Origin: Synechococcus sp. MED850
GTDB lineage: Bacteria > Cyanobacteriota > Cyanobacteriia > PCC-6307 > Cyanobiaceae
NCBI GenBank assembly: GCA_002700765.1
Contig: PAEP01000042.1
Span: 1 to 25,070, forward strand
Length of the DNA stretch: 25,070 bases
Direction: 5' to 3'
Shown here: positions 8,157 through 15,225 of the stretch, one piece after another
How the letters are laid out: every line of letters starts with the position of its first letter
Position numbering within the stretch: the first letter of the stretch is position 1
Notes under the pieces: generated by a model
Told to the model about the DNA's origin: nothing
Seen by the model: only the letters and a program-made list of their open reading frames with translations
The model's database searches: none
Program-made: the position numbers and the translations under genes

Positions 8157-8408
8157 ATGGCTGGTTTCGCTCAAGCTCTAAGCCAACAGCAGATTCAGCA
8201 GGGATTTTCACTGCTCAAACTGATGGAACACCTCGACCGTGAGATGGCGCAACTCAACGAACAGAGACTGATCAGCGGGTTGGCGGATCAAGAACGCGAG
8301 CGGCTTACACGGATCAAACGCAGCCACCTGCGCAAAATCCACGATTGCATTGCCGAGTTAGAAAGCAGTGGCTTTAACCAGTGGTTGATGGAGCGACGTA
8401 CCGCCTAA
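8157..8408 (+). CDS. Small helical protein of unknown function, 83 residues
   Basis: The product starts MAGFAQALSQQQIQQGFSLL at an ATG preceded by AAGGA. It is rich in Gln, Glu, Leu and Arg and should be all-helical: MEHLDREMAQLNEQRLISGL, LADQERERLTRIKRSHLRKI and a C-terminal ELESSGFNQWL. The charge pattern suggests a helical hairpin or coiled coil. I recall similar short conserved proteins in marine Synechococcus but no named function. It is cytoplasmic, since there is no signal or membrane segment. Confidence 0.65.
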   Translation: MAGFAQALSQQQIQQGFSLLKLMEHLDREMAQLNEQRLISGLADQERERLTRIKRSHLRKIHDCIAELESSGFNQWLMERRTA

Positions 8409-8424
8409 ACCTCAATTCTCCACC

Positions 8425-8532
8425 TCAATCCTTCTTGGGGAACCGCTTATCCCAAACCACAATCAAGGTCAGGAAAACGCCGCCAAACACAAGGAATGGG
8501 GCAGCAATCGTGAGAATCGACTGTGTATCCAT
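8425..8532 (-). CDS. 35-residue single-span membrane protein
   Basis: The ATG opens a frame whose product begins MDTQSILTIAAPFLVFGG, continues with a hydrophobic segment (VFLTLIVVW) and ends with a charged DKRFPKKD. This is one transmembrane helix followed by a basic cytosolic tail. The size and topology are like the tiny subunits of photosystems, cytochrome b6f or NDH-1 in cyanobacteria, but it does not match PetL, PetM, PetN, PsbX or PsbN as I remember them. It converges with the gene ending at 8408. Very short genes like this are often missed. Confidence 0.6.
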   Translation of the reverse strand: MDTQSILTIAAPFLVFGGVFLTLIVVWDKRFPKKD

Positions 8533-8595
8533 TGCCCAAAAGTAAACAGCTCATTTTAAGTAAAAAACGCGACCGCGAGCTTTTCACTACAAAAG

Positions 8596-8853
8596 CTAAC
8601 GAATCAGGTTGGCTTTAAAAAATCCACTGCCAAGACCGAAGCCCGAGTGACGATCGCAATGCAGCGTAATGGAAACATCAAAATCCATTAAACCGTTGGA
8701 TTGAATCTCTGTTGAGGATAAATTAGATTCCCCGAGAGCAACGTATTGACTGAGGATCTCGTCTTTATTGTCCTGAAGAAACTCAACAATTTTTCCGAGA
8801 AGGTAATCACGCCACTGTTCCTTGTCCTCGGTGGTAAGCGTTTGTTCAGCCAC
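8596..8853 (-). CDS. Small protein of unknown function, 85 residues
   Basis: I chose the GTG at 8853, which gives a product beginning MAEQTLTTEDKEQWRDYLLG, because residues further upstream in this frame (Cys/Gly/Trp-rich) do not look coding; an ATG at 8913 would give 105 residues. The N-terminal half is helical and acidic (KIVEFLQDNKDEILSQYVAL). The second half is strand-like (DFDVSITLHCDRHSGFGLGSG). There is no signal peptide and no recognised domain. A GGAAGGAG lies about 16 bases before the GTG, rather far for a ribosome binding site. Confidence 0.5.
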   Translation of the reverse strand: MAEQTLTTEDKEQWRDYLLGKIVEFLQDNKDEILSQYVALGESNLSSTEIQSNGLMDFDVSITLHCDRHSGFGLGSGFFKANLIR

Positions 8854-9006
8854 AGCAAAAAAGCGGTGACTCCTTCCATAGCAACATCCCAACCAACCGA
8901 CCCACCCTTGCAAACAGGAGGCATGTCAGCCATTATCGTGCTTTGAACACATTTGTGGCGCAATCATAACAATGCGAGCTACAAACCAAAAAGACACTGC
9001 CTCTCA

Positions 9007-9192
9007 ATGAATAGATTTATTTTGCGAGATGGCCAGATGATTACAACAAAAATCAAGCCCGATGGTCTCGATGTATACGAATATGCGCACGGCATAACCG
9101 ATAGAACATACATGTTGTTATCTGATAAAGCAGAAGTCGCCTTTTTGTTAAAATGCGGCGACGAGGCCAATGTTCAATTCCAAAAGCCTTGA
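9007..9192 (+). CDS. Small protein of unknown function, 61 residues
   Basis: From the ATG at 9007 the product reads MNRFILRDGQMITTKIKPDG, then LDVYEYAHGITDRTYMLLSD and KAEVAFLLKCGDEANVQFQKP. This looks like a compact beta-rich domain. An ATG at 8953 would add 18 residues of poor coding appearance. The DNA is AT-rich compared with the genes from 9,359 on. No family is recognised. Confidence 0.45.
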   Translation: MNRFILRDGQMITTKIKPDGLDVYEYAHGITDRTYMLLSDKAEVAFLLKCGDEANVQFQKP

Positions 9193-9358
9193 AACCATCA
9201 ATCACGGACAAAACCTAGAATCTTGAATTGCCGCAAAAGAATATCAATCACGATAATTCAATCCGAAGATCTTTGTTCGTTTTCAAAAAATTAGATTCAA
9301 CAATACATTCTGTGCACCACTAGAATTTTGATGATTTAAGTGGGAGTTTTCGAACGAA

Positions 9359-10273
9359 GTGCCCCTCCCGGTTGTTTATCACCCCCTTTATTCCTCTCCA
9401 TTGCCATCCAGCCATCGTTTCCCGATGGCGAAATTCAAGATGCTGCATTCTCTCCTGATCAACAGGGGATTGGTGAAGCATTCGCAGGTGCACCGGCCAC
9501 TCAGTGTGCCCAGAAAAGATCTCGAAACCATTCATGATCGGCGCTACCACGTAGCCTTCAGCACCGATCAACTCAGCCGCTCCGAACAACGTCGGATTGG
9601 GTTACCGGCCACTCCACCGCTCGTGCAGCGCACTTGGCTTGCCGTTGGGGGAACGCTTCTGACCGCTCGGCTTGCGCTGCGCCACGGGATTGCATCCCAT
9701 CTGGCAGGAGGCACACACCATGCCCACCCAAGCTTCGGCAGCGGCTTCTGCATCTTCAATGATTGTGCCGTCACTGCGCAGGTCTTGCTCAACCAAGGAT
9801 GTGTGGATCGATTGCTGGTGCTGGATCTGGATGTTCATCAAGGAGATGGAACCGCAGCCTGCTTTTCCGAAGACACGAGAGTGTTCACCTTGTCGATGCA
9901 TGCAGCCAGCAACTTTCCACTGCGCAAGGTGGCCAGTGATCTGGATCTGAACTTGAAGGATGGTACGGGTGATGAGGCTTATCTGCTCACAATCGGCGAG
10001 CATCTTCCCGACGTGCTCGATCGGATCAAGCCGCAGCTGGTTCTGTACAACGCAGGCGTTGATCCGCACCGCGATGACCGCCTGGGACGTCTTGCCCTCA
10101 GCGATCAGGGCTTGTTGATGCGCGATCGTCTCGTGCTGGATGCTTGCTTGCGTCGCAACATCCCAATCGCAACGGTGATTGGAGGCGGTTATGACGCGCT
10201 GGAGCCGCTGGTGAAGCGTCACGCGCTGATTGTTCGTGCTGGACTCGAACAATCACGTCTCTATGACATTTAA
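9359..10273 (+). CDS. Histone-deacetylase-family metal-dependent amidohydrolase
   Basis: The product has 304 residues, typical of bacterial class II/AcuC-like members. These zinc enzymes deacetylate acetylpolyamines, acetyl-lysine or other small amides. The His pair at 120-121 (GGTHHAH), FNDCAV after it, the metal ligands Asp158 and His160 (DLDVHQGDGT), Asp235 (YNAGVDPH) and the GGGYD loop (275-279) are all present, so the enzyme should be active. GTG at 9359 is the likely start because MPLPVVYHPLYSSPLP matches the usual N-terminus. The substrate cannot be deduced; a small membrane-protein gene follows 34 bases later on the same strand. Confidence 0.92.
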   Translation: MPLPVVYHPLYSSPLPSSHRFPMAKFKMLHSLLINRGLVKHSQVHRPLSVPRKDLETIHDRRYHVAFSTDQLSRSEQRRIGLPATPPLVQRTWLAVGGTLLTARLALRHGIASHLAGGTHHAHPSFGSGFCIFNDCAVTAQVLLNQGCVDRLLVLDLDVHQGDGTAACFSEDTRVFTLSMHAASNFPLRKVASDLDLNLKDGTGDEAYLLTIGEHLPDVLDRIKPQLVLYNAGVDPHRDDRLGRLALSDQGLLMRDRLVLDACLRRNIPIATVIGGGYDALEPLVKRHALIVRAGLEQSRLYDI

Positions 10274-10307
10274 GTTGTTCTGAATGTCTTCGGTCGGTGG
10301 TCAACCC

Positions 10308-10463
10308 ATGCGTGCTCTGCTGATCCTTGGCGGATTTCTGGTTGCTTTTGTGATTGGTCCACTGCTGATCCACATGGAATCACGTTGGAGTCAGGGCGAT
10401 GGCTGGAAGGAGAACCGACTGGAACTCGGCCCCTCTCCGAGGACCATCAGAGATGACAGTTAA
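10308..10463 (+). CDS. 51-residue single-span membrane protein
   Basis: The product begins MRALLILGGFLVAFVIGPLL, a transmembrane helix, followed by a polar tail (HMESRWSQGDGWKENRLELG...RDDS). An in-frame ATG at 10284 would add 8 residues; I prefer 10308 because GGTGG lies about 7 bases before it and the hydrophobic helix then starts at once. It follows the histone-deacetylase-like gene closely on the same strand and its stop is one base from the convergent gene ending at 10465. Function is unknown. Confidence 0.6.
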   Translation: MRALLILGGFLVAFVIGPLLIHMESRWSQGDGWKENRLELGPSPRTIRDDS

Positions 10464-10464
10464 C

Positions 10465-10710
10465 TCAAACCTGACACGTCATGTTGAGGCAGGCCATGAG
10501 CTGTCTGTTGCGATGATCCATCAACGTCGCAAGCCACTGAGCCGCCTCAACGGGTGCAATGCTCCGCTCCCGCAACGCATCACAGATCACTTGATGCAAA
10601 GGGTTGTCGCGATGATCCAACGTCATTCGCTCATCCAAGGCCACAAGATCAGAGGGGTTGCGACAAGCGCGCAAATCCTTGATCACCCGGTCTTTGAGTT
10701 GAACAGCCAT
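10465..10710 (-). CDS. Small helical protein of unknown function, 81 residues
   Basis: From the ATG at 10710 the product reads MAVQLKDRVIKDLRACRNPS, then LVALDERMTLDHRDNPLHQV and a C-terminal helical part with EAAQWLATLMDHRNRQLMAC. It is soluble and helical, with no signal peptide. No family is recognised. It is divergent from the PNPOx-like gene, whose start lies 56 bases away, so the two may share a promoter region. Confidence 0.55.
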   Translation of the reverse strand: MAVQLKDRVIKDLRACRNPSDLVALDERMTLDHRDNPLHQVICDALRERSIAPVEAAQWLATLMDHRNRQLMACLNMTCQV

Positions 10711-10766
10711 GGGACATCTGGTGGCCTGTACATAGACATCGTGCCAGCCCATGTTTTTTGACGGCC

Positions 10767-11327
10767 ATGGAATTTCCGGTCTGGAGACAACGCTTGCGGG
10801 CAGCTCAGCAACGAGAAGGGCGATCTCCCTCCGCGCGCTGGCTCCAGTTGGCCAGTGTTGCCCTGGATGGCACAGCCAGGGTCCGCACCCTGGTCTTCCG
10901 TGGATGGACCGGCGATCGTCAGCTCAACCTGTACACCGATCAACGCAGCGCCAAATGTGACGAACTCAAGGTGCAGCCCCACGTGGAACTGTGCTGGCTG
11001 ATGCCGAAGGCGAAACAGCAATTCCGCCTAAGGGGAGTCATCCATCTGCAGAGCCCCGATCAACGTTTGGATGCCTGCCGGCAAGCCTGGACATCCCTCA
11101 CGGATAGCGGGCGAGCCCTCTGGTTCTGGCCACCACCAGGTCTCCCATTTCAAACCGATGCCGACTTTCCGGAGAAGGTCACGACGGACCAACCACCCGA
11201 TCATTTCCTCTTGCTGCAACTCGAGATCACGCGGGTGGAGCTTCTGGAGCTTGGACGCCACCCCCACCAGCGGCTTCGATGGCTTCACCAGGAAGGGGGG
11301 TGGTCGGAACAACGCCTCAATCCTTGA
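10767..11327 (+). CDS. Pyridoxamine-5'-phosphate-oxidase-like FMN-binding protein (Alr4036 type)
   Basis: The product has 186 residues. It has a split-barrel flavin-binding fold: RVRTLVFRGW (38-47) and TDQRSAKCDEL (58-68) are the FMN-phosphate contacts of the family, followed by ELCWLMPKAKQQFRLRG. The C-terminal HQRLRWLHQEGGWSEQRLNP is the usual end, corresponding to the WxxxRLxP ending of PNPOx. It is related to PdxH but belongs to the branch typified by cyanobacterial Alr4036, whose physiological role is not settled, so B6 oxidation should not be assumed. ATG at 10767 is preferred over an in-frame TTG at 10758. Confidence 0.85.
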   Translation: MEFPVWRQRLRAAQQREGRSPSARWLQLASVALDGTARVRTLVFRGWTGDRQLNLYTDQRSAKCDELKVQPHVELCWLMPKAKQQFRLRGVIHLQSPDQRLDACRQAWTSLTDSGRALWFWPPPGLPFQTDADFPEKVTTDQPPDHFLLLQLEITRVELLELGRHPHQRLRWLHQEGGWSEQRLNP

Positions 11328-11669
11328 TCACCACCAACGTTCGACCCGTCCCACCGATGCTTTCCCGGGCTTCGATGGAACGGTGACCACCGAAAGACGT
11401 TGCTCCCGGCGGACATAGTCAAAGCGGCAGTAACCGACTCCAGTCCCGGAGCAGGCACTGAGACTGTTCAGAGGAACAGCCGCCCACTGCCGTTCCTCTG
11501 GTGAAGGGTTCTGTTGAGGTGAGGGGCTCCAACCGTCAGCGAGAAGATGTCGATTCGCTTCCAGAATCGTTTGCCGCTCACTGAGCTGCAGTGCAGGCTC
11601 GGCCTGAACCGCCACTGAACACAAACTGAACAGGACGGCGATCAGTGCCGTCTCAGAGGAACGTCCCAT
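11328..11669 (-). CDS. Secreted protein of unknown function, 113 residues
   Basis: The ATG at 11669 gives a clean signal peptide (MGRSSETALIAVLFSLCSVA, cleavage after VQA). The mature part starts EPALQLSERQTILEANRHLL and carries one Cys pair (SACSGTGVGYCRFDYVRREQ). That short Cys-Gly-rich loop followed by aromatic-basic residues and the final RVERWW could form a small disulphide-stabilised domain. The stop codon abuts that of the convergent PNPOx gene without a spacer. No family is recognised. Confidence 0.6.
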   Translation of the reverse strand: MGRSSETALIAVLFSLCSVAVQAEPALQLSERQTILEANRHLLADGWSPSPQQNPSPEERQWAAVPLNSLSACSGTGVGYCRFDYVRREQRLSVVTVPSKPGKASVGRVERWW

Positions 11670-11730
11670 CTTGAGTCCCGTCTTTCTCCTCCATAGCCAC
11701 AATCCCGGAACCGGACCACACGCATTCGGC

Positions 11731-12309
11731 CTAACGGCTTGTCCGATCCTCCTTGCGGCTCAAAGGGCGCAGCAGATCTTCCGCGTAACGGATCGTCAGC
11801 CCCATCTGCCCCTCCCAGGCCACCGCATAACTCCAGTGACCTGGTCGCAATTCACCGGATGACAATCGCGCCGGAGGAACCCACCGCCTCGGCTCAGCAT
11901 CGATGCGTCCACGACGGTTGCCGCTGTTGTTGGTGACCCAATCCCCTGGGACGAAGCGGGCTTCAGGTCGCTCAAGCCCCTGAAGCGACGCAAGATCGGA
12001 ATCAACCTGAACAGTGTTTGTGGAGGGCATCGACACCTCGCTGCTGTCCCTGTTCTTAGGAGCCTCCGTTCCCCCATCCTCACGAGGGAGGACCGACACG
12101 GACGGCGGCAGCCAGCTCGGGTCAGGCAGCGCTCCTTTCAACAGATGTCCGATGGCCCGGCCGCGACCGATGCCGTAATTGGCGCAGTAGGCATCCAGGC
12201 GTTCCAGCACGTCAGGTTTCAGCCAGACCTGTACAGCTCTGGCCCTCGGTTCGCCGCTGGAACGGAAGCGACCGCTGGCGTCGCGGTGCTGGGAATCTGA
12301 AATGGTCAG
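11731..12309 (-). CDS. Ribbon-helix-helix-like protein with C-terminal beta domain; non-standard start
   Basis: The frame contains ARAVQVWLKPDVLERLDAYC followed by ANYGIGRGRAIGHLL, which reads as a ribbon-helix-helix DNA-binding domain: one strand, then two helices. A Pro/Ser-rich linker follows, then a C-terminal domain with FVPGDWVTNN, HWSYAVAWEGQMG and TIRYAEDLLRP, probably an SH3-like fold. The first standard start codon (GTG, 12210) lies inside the DNA-binding domain and would destroy its strand. The frame stays open up to a stop before 12330, and a CTG at 12309 gives a natural N-terminus (MTISDSQHRD if read as Met). I infer CTG initiation. It is likely a transcription factor or a DNA-associated protein. 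Confidence 0.6.
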   Translation of the reverse strand: MTISDSQHRDASGRFRSSGEPRARAVQVWLKPDVLERLDAYCANYGIGRGRAIGHLLKGALPDPSWLPPSVSVLPREDGGTEAPKNRDSSEVSMPSTNTVQVDSDLASLQGLERPEARFVPGDWVTNNSGNRRGRIDAEPRRWVPPARLSSGELRPGHWSYAVAWEGQMGLTIRYAEDLLRPLSRKEDRTSR

Positions 12310-12438
12310 TGGAAGAGAACGCTGCTTTTAGTTCGCCGAAACGGCCCAGGACTGTCAAGCCCTTTGTTGATTTAACTGAATCTTAACCAATGGCATTGTC
12401 GCCTTTGTGGCCCCACAGCACAGCTGGATTACTACAAA

Positions 12439-12460
12439 GCGGCCTCCATCGGAAGGCCGC
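12439..12460 (-). terminator. Rho-independent terminator of the PiT-like gene
   Basis: GCGGCCT and AGGCCGC pair perfectly around an 8-base loop; on the minus strand the hairpin is followed by TTTGTAG. It lies 26 bases after the stop of the permease gene. The T-run is short, so termination may be moderate. Confidence 0.6.
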
Positions 12461-12486
12461 CCACATCCAATCAACGCAGCAGGGGA

Positions 12487-13473
12487 TCAACCGGACCCCA
12501 GCAGGGGCTGAATGCCCAGGGCAATCACCAGGCTCACCACAACACCGATGAAGGCCTTCCAGAGATCGCTGCCGATCACCTTGCCGAGGCTGCCACTCTC
12601 GCGGTTGGTGAAGGTGTACTCGAACTCCTGCTCCTTGATCCGCAGGGCGATCTCACGACCACCCAGCAAGCCGAGGAACACCCAGGTGGTGCTGAGCGGG
12701 AAGGTGGAGAGGAACGCTTTGTACAGCAGACAGAGACCGAAGAAAAAGTCGATCACCGTGGCCGAGCGCAGGTCAGAGGTGTTGGTCTTGGAGCGCAGCA
12801 CCGCCTGAATCGGACCACCACCTGCAGCAACCAGGAAGCACAGACCCACACAGAGCACCAGGGTGCAGATGGCCATCGGAAAGACGTCCAGCTTGCGGGG
12901 CAGGAACACAAAGATGTTGGCGAGGTCCTGCACCAGCCACATGCTCCACAGGAAACCGGTGGAGACCCACTGCAGGCCGTACCAGACCTTGTTGAAGTCC
13001 TGACCCTCCTGGGTGCGACGGAACACCCAGCGCTCCAACAGCCACATCCCGAGGCCATAGCCGGCCAGACCCAGCGCAAAGGCGAGGAAATAGCCGCTCA
13101 GGGAGCTGCCCAGAAGCTTGCCGATGTTGGCGGGCTTGAACGATGAGAGCACCAGAAAGGAGGTGCTCACCGGAGCGCCCCACTGGGTGAGGGCCAGCAC
13201 CGCGATCGGCGGGATGACATAAACCCAGCCAAACGGTTCTGGCAGCTCGAACTTCTCCAGACGGCCCCAGGCGGGGTCACCGTCGTTGAGGAAGAAGCCC
13301 AGCATCAGCACAACGATGGTGACGGTGCAGATGAAAATCATCTGCACCACCTTTGGGGTGCGGGTCTTGTTGGAAGAGATGTAGGTGCCCAACGTCTGCA
13401 GTGAGTCGTTGGCCACCACCGAGTAGGCCGCCAGCAAGAAGCCAACGATCATCCATATGTTTACGTCGCCCAT
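12487..13473 (-). CDS. PiT-like (SLC20-related) permease
   Basis: The product has 328 residues and about 8-10 membrane segments. It shows the two-fold inverted-repeat signature of the PiT inorganic phosphate transporter family. The first copy is VVANDSLQTLGTYISSN (19-35) with WGAPVSTSFLVLSSF (98-112). The second is LVQDLANIFVFLPR (180-193) with FPLSTTWVFLGLLGG (258-272). Canonical PiT proteins have GANDxANAxGT and PVSTTH at these places, so the fold is preserved while substrate residues differ; it may move phosphate or another anion. I chose the ATG at 13473 because the membrane segment starts there. A TTG at 13566 overlaps the stop of the lipoprotein gene upstream and would add 31 residues. 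Confidence 0.75.
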   Translation of the reverse strand: MGDVNIWMIVGFLLAAYSVVANDSLQTLGTYISSNKTRTPKVVQMIFICTVTIVVLMLGFFLNDGDPAWGRLEKFELPEPFGWVYVIPPIAVLALTQWGAPVSTSFLVLSSFKPANIGKLLGSSLSGYFLAFALGLAGYGLGMWLLERWVFRRTQEGQDFNKVWYGLQWVSTGFLWSMWLVQDLANIFVFLPRKLDVFPMAICTLVLCVGLCFLVAAGGGPIQAVLRSKTNTSDLRSATVIDFFFGLCLLYKAFLSTFPLSTTWVFLGLLGGREIALRIKEQEFEYTFTNRESGSLGKVIGSDLWKAFIGVVVSLVIALGIQPLLGSG

Positions 13474-13562
13474 GGTTCCGAAATCGGGAGTGGGTCCGTC
13501 AACGTTGTAGGAATGAACTCCTAACAAGAAGGTGATGCAGTTGACGCCAGATCGATGGACGA

Positions 13563-14126
13563 TCAATTAACCACGGTCAAACGGCGGAGATCAGCCCGTT
13601 TCACCCATCCAGCCAGAGCATCGATGTCCGCCCGACTGGGGATGCAAATGCAGCCGGTACCGGGGTAACAGCGATGGATCCCAAGGGCGCTGCGGGTGGT
13701 CTGGAAGCGTGGTAACAGGTCGAACCACAGGTCATCCCCCCAGGGCTCCGGAGCGCCAAGCCGGTAGGAACCTGCTGGCAGAGGCGCTGCATTGCCTGGA
13801 CTCCAGAGCCGATCAGCACTCTGGCGCTGAGCGATCCCACTGGCGGCATCCCAGCTCGCCAGGAGATTGCCGTTCTGATGGAGCTCCACTTTCCAAAGGC
13901 GGTTGCCATCGGGAAAGCGAGCCTCCGTCCGCCGGGTGGTGAGCGCGAGCGGTCCTTGCTCCAGCAAGGCGTCTACAGGGCCCTTCTGACCGGGCAGTGC
14001 TGGCGGAGGCAACGGTGACGGCGTCGCCACTGGAGCCGGATCAGGTCGCAACGCTGTGGAGGCTTGACCCCGTGGAAAACATCCACTCACTGCCAGAAGA
14101 CAGCAAAGGAGAAGCAGACGCTGCAT
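13563..14126 (-). CDS. Lipoprotein with L,D-transpeptidase-like C-terminus
   Basis: The product has 187 residues. A lipoprotein signal ends in LAVSGC with the lipidated Cys16. A Pro-rich linker (28-45) follows, then a beta-rich domain. Residues ~118-180 (GSYRLG, GIHRCYPGTGCICIPS, DIDALAGWV, RRLTVV) follow the order of the YkuD L,D-transpeptidase catalytic region, with His151 and Cys159 in GTGCI. The loop between them is much shorter than in typical enzymes (HG...SHGCIR), so activity on peptidoglycan is uncertain. It lies upstream of the PiT-like permease on the same strand and is probably co-transcribed with it. The frame is open far upstream, but only this ATG gives a signal peptide. Confidence 0.65.
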   Translation of the reverse strand: MQRLLLLCCLLAVSGCFPRGQASTALRPDPAPVATPSPLPPPALPGQKGPVDALLEQGPLALTTRRTEARFPDGNRLWKVELHQNGNLLASWDAASGIAQRQSADRLWSPGNAAPLPAGSYRLGAPEPWGDDLWFDLLPRFQTTRSALGIHRCYPGTGCICIPSRADIDALAGWVKRADLRRLTVVN

Positions 14127-14194
14127 GACGACAGCAATGAACGACGGCACCACTGTTGTAGTGGCACGATGCCGTTCAGTCCGGCATTGGGACG

Positions 14195-14920
14195 ATGCAA
14201 GTCCTTGACCTGTTCCCCAGATCAATTCTGAAGGGGACACTCCCTCCTGCTCTGCTTCAACGTCTCTGTGATTTGGCGACTGGCGTGCTGCAGAAACCCG
14301 CGGCACACCCCGATGCCTCAGCCAAGCTCGCCGGACAGCTTGCGCAGCAGCGTGAGCTGTTCCCGAATCAGGAGGGGATCCAGGAGTTGTGCGGGGAGCA
14401 TCTTCTGCCGGCCTGCGATCGCTGGATCCGGCACGTGATGGAGCGTCAGCCTCCCCAGGGAAGGGGTCCCTGGGTTCCAGGCCGCTACCACCTGCAGATG
14501 ATCGATCTCTGGCTGAATTGCCAAAGGGCGGGTGATTACAACCCCATGCACACCCACGGTGGCAGTTTCTCCGGGGTGATTTTTCTGAACGTGCCTCCAC
14601 AGATCAACGAACGCAGCTTCGATGGTCAGCTCTGCTTCCACGGCCCGGAGGAATGGCATCTTCAAAGCTTCCGAACCGCCATGGCGGAGTACGTGCTGCC
14701 GATCGCCGGCCAGTACTACGTGTTCCCAGCGTGGCAACCGCATTCCGTGATGCCTTTTCGTGGGGATGGTGAGCGGTGGTCCATGGCCTTCAACGTGGTG
14801 GCGAACCCAGGCCCAGCAGCATCGCCATCCACCAACGTTCCTGGAGCACGACCGACAGGCATGGAGCCATCTGCGAATGTGTCTTTGTCCAGCAGTCGTG
14901 AAACACCCAGGGGCTTCTGA
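14195..14920 (+). CDS. Putative 2OG-Fe(II) oxygenase (TIGR02466 type)
   Basis: The product has 241 residues. It belongs to the putative 2-oxoglutarate/Fe(II) oxygenase group seen in marine bacteria and phages. The conserved block is DYNPMHTHGGSFSGVIFLNV (114-133), in which His119 and/or His121 supply metal ligands. The distal His183 lies in AWQPHSVMPF, and Arg194 (ERWSMAFNV) should bind 2-oxoglutarate. The C-terminal ~40 residues are low-complexity. The hydroxylated substrate is unknown. It is divergent from the lipoprotein gene, with 68 bases between the two starts. Confidence 0.82.
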   Translation: MQVLDLFPRSILKGTLPPALLQRLCDLATGVLQKPAAHPDASAKLAGQLAQQRELFPNQEGIQELCGEHLLPACDRWIRHVMERQPPQGRGPWVPGRYHLQMIDLWLNCQRAGDYNPMHTHGGSFSGVIFLNVPPQINERSFDGQLCFHGPEEWHLQSFRTAMAEYVLPIAGQYYVFPAWQPHSVMPFRGDGERWSMAFNVVANPGPAASPSTNVPGARPTGMEPSANVSLSSSRETPRGF

Positions 14921-14964
14921 AAACGACGCTCAGCAACACACGTCTGCTTAACGCTGCAATCGCA

Positions 14965-15219
14965 ATGTCTTCTCCCCCTGCTGACTCACCAACTGCAGAG
15001 ACCATTGCTGCAGCCATTGAATGCGCTGCAAATCAGCTCACACCGGATGTGATCCGAGCGGCGCGCCGCTCGGAGATCGGCCGCAAAGCACTGGATCGGA
15101 TGGAATACGCCCTGGGAACCATCGGCAAGGCCTTGATCCTCACCGACTACACGATTGATCAGGAGAAAGACATCGACAAACTCAAGGCATTTCGCCAGGC
15201 CCAGGCCGAGGGCAAGTGA
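14965..15219 (+). CDS. Small helical protein of unknown function, 84 residues
   Basis: After a short Pro/Ser-rich start the product reads ETIAAAIECAANQLTPDVIR, AARRSEIGRKALDRMEYALG and ALILTDYTIDQEKDIDKLKA. It is soluble and all-helical, with no signal or membrane segment. The composition and length suggest a conserved picocyanobacterial protein, but I cannot name the family. It lies 44 bases after the 2OG oxygenase on the same strand and converges with the phosphodiesterase gene, 6 bases apart. Confidence 0.65.
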   Translation: MSSPPADSPTAETIAAAIECAANQLTPDVIRAARRSEIGRKALDRMEYALGTIGKALILTDYTIDQEKDIDKLKAFRQAQAEGK

Positions 15220-15225
15220 AACCCT

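Noticed and set aside
8533..8595. GC-rich CGCGGTCGCG followed by a T-run on the minus strand after the gene ending at 8596
   Set aside because: The palindrome leaves only a two-base loop and a 4-bp stem, too weak to call a terminator.
8688..8963. Minus-strand frame overlapping the 85-residue gene
   Set aside because: The other frame (AEQTLTTEDKEQWRDYL...) has a much more protein-like composition over the shared region.
13563..14600. A 345-codon open frame on the minus strand
   Set aside because: Only the part from the ATG at 14126 begins a lipoprotein signal and looks coding; the upstream part is the antisense of the 2OG oxygenase gene.
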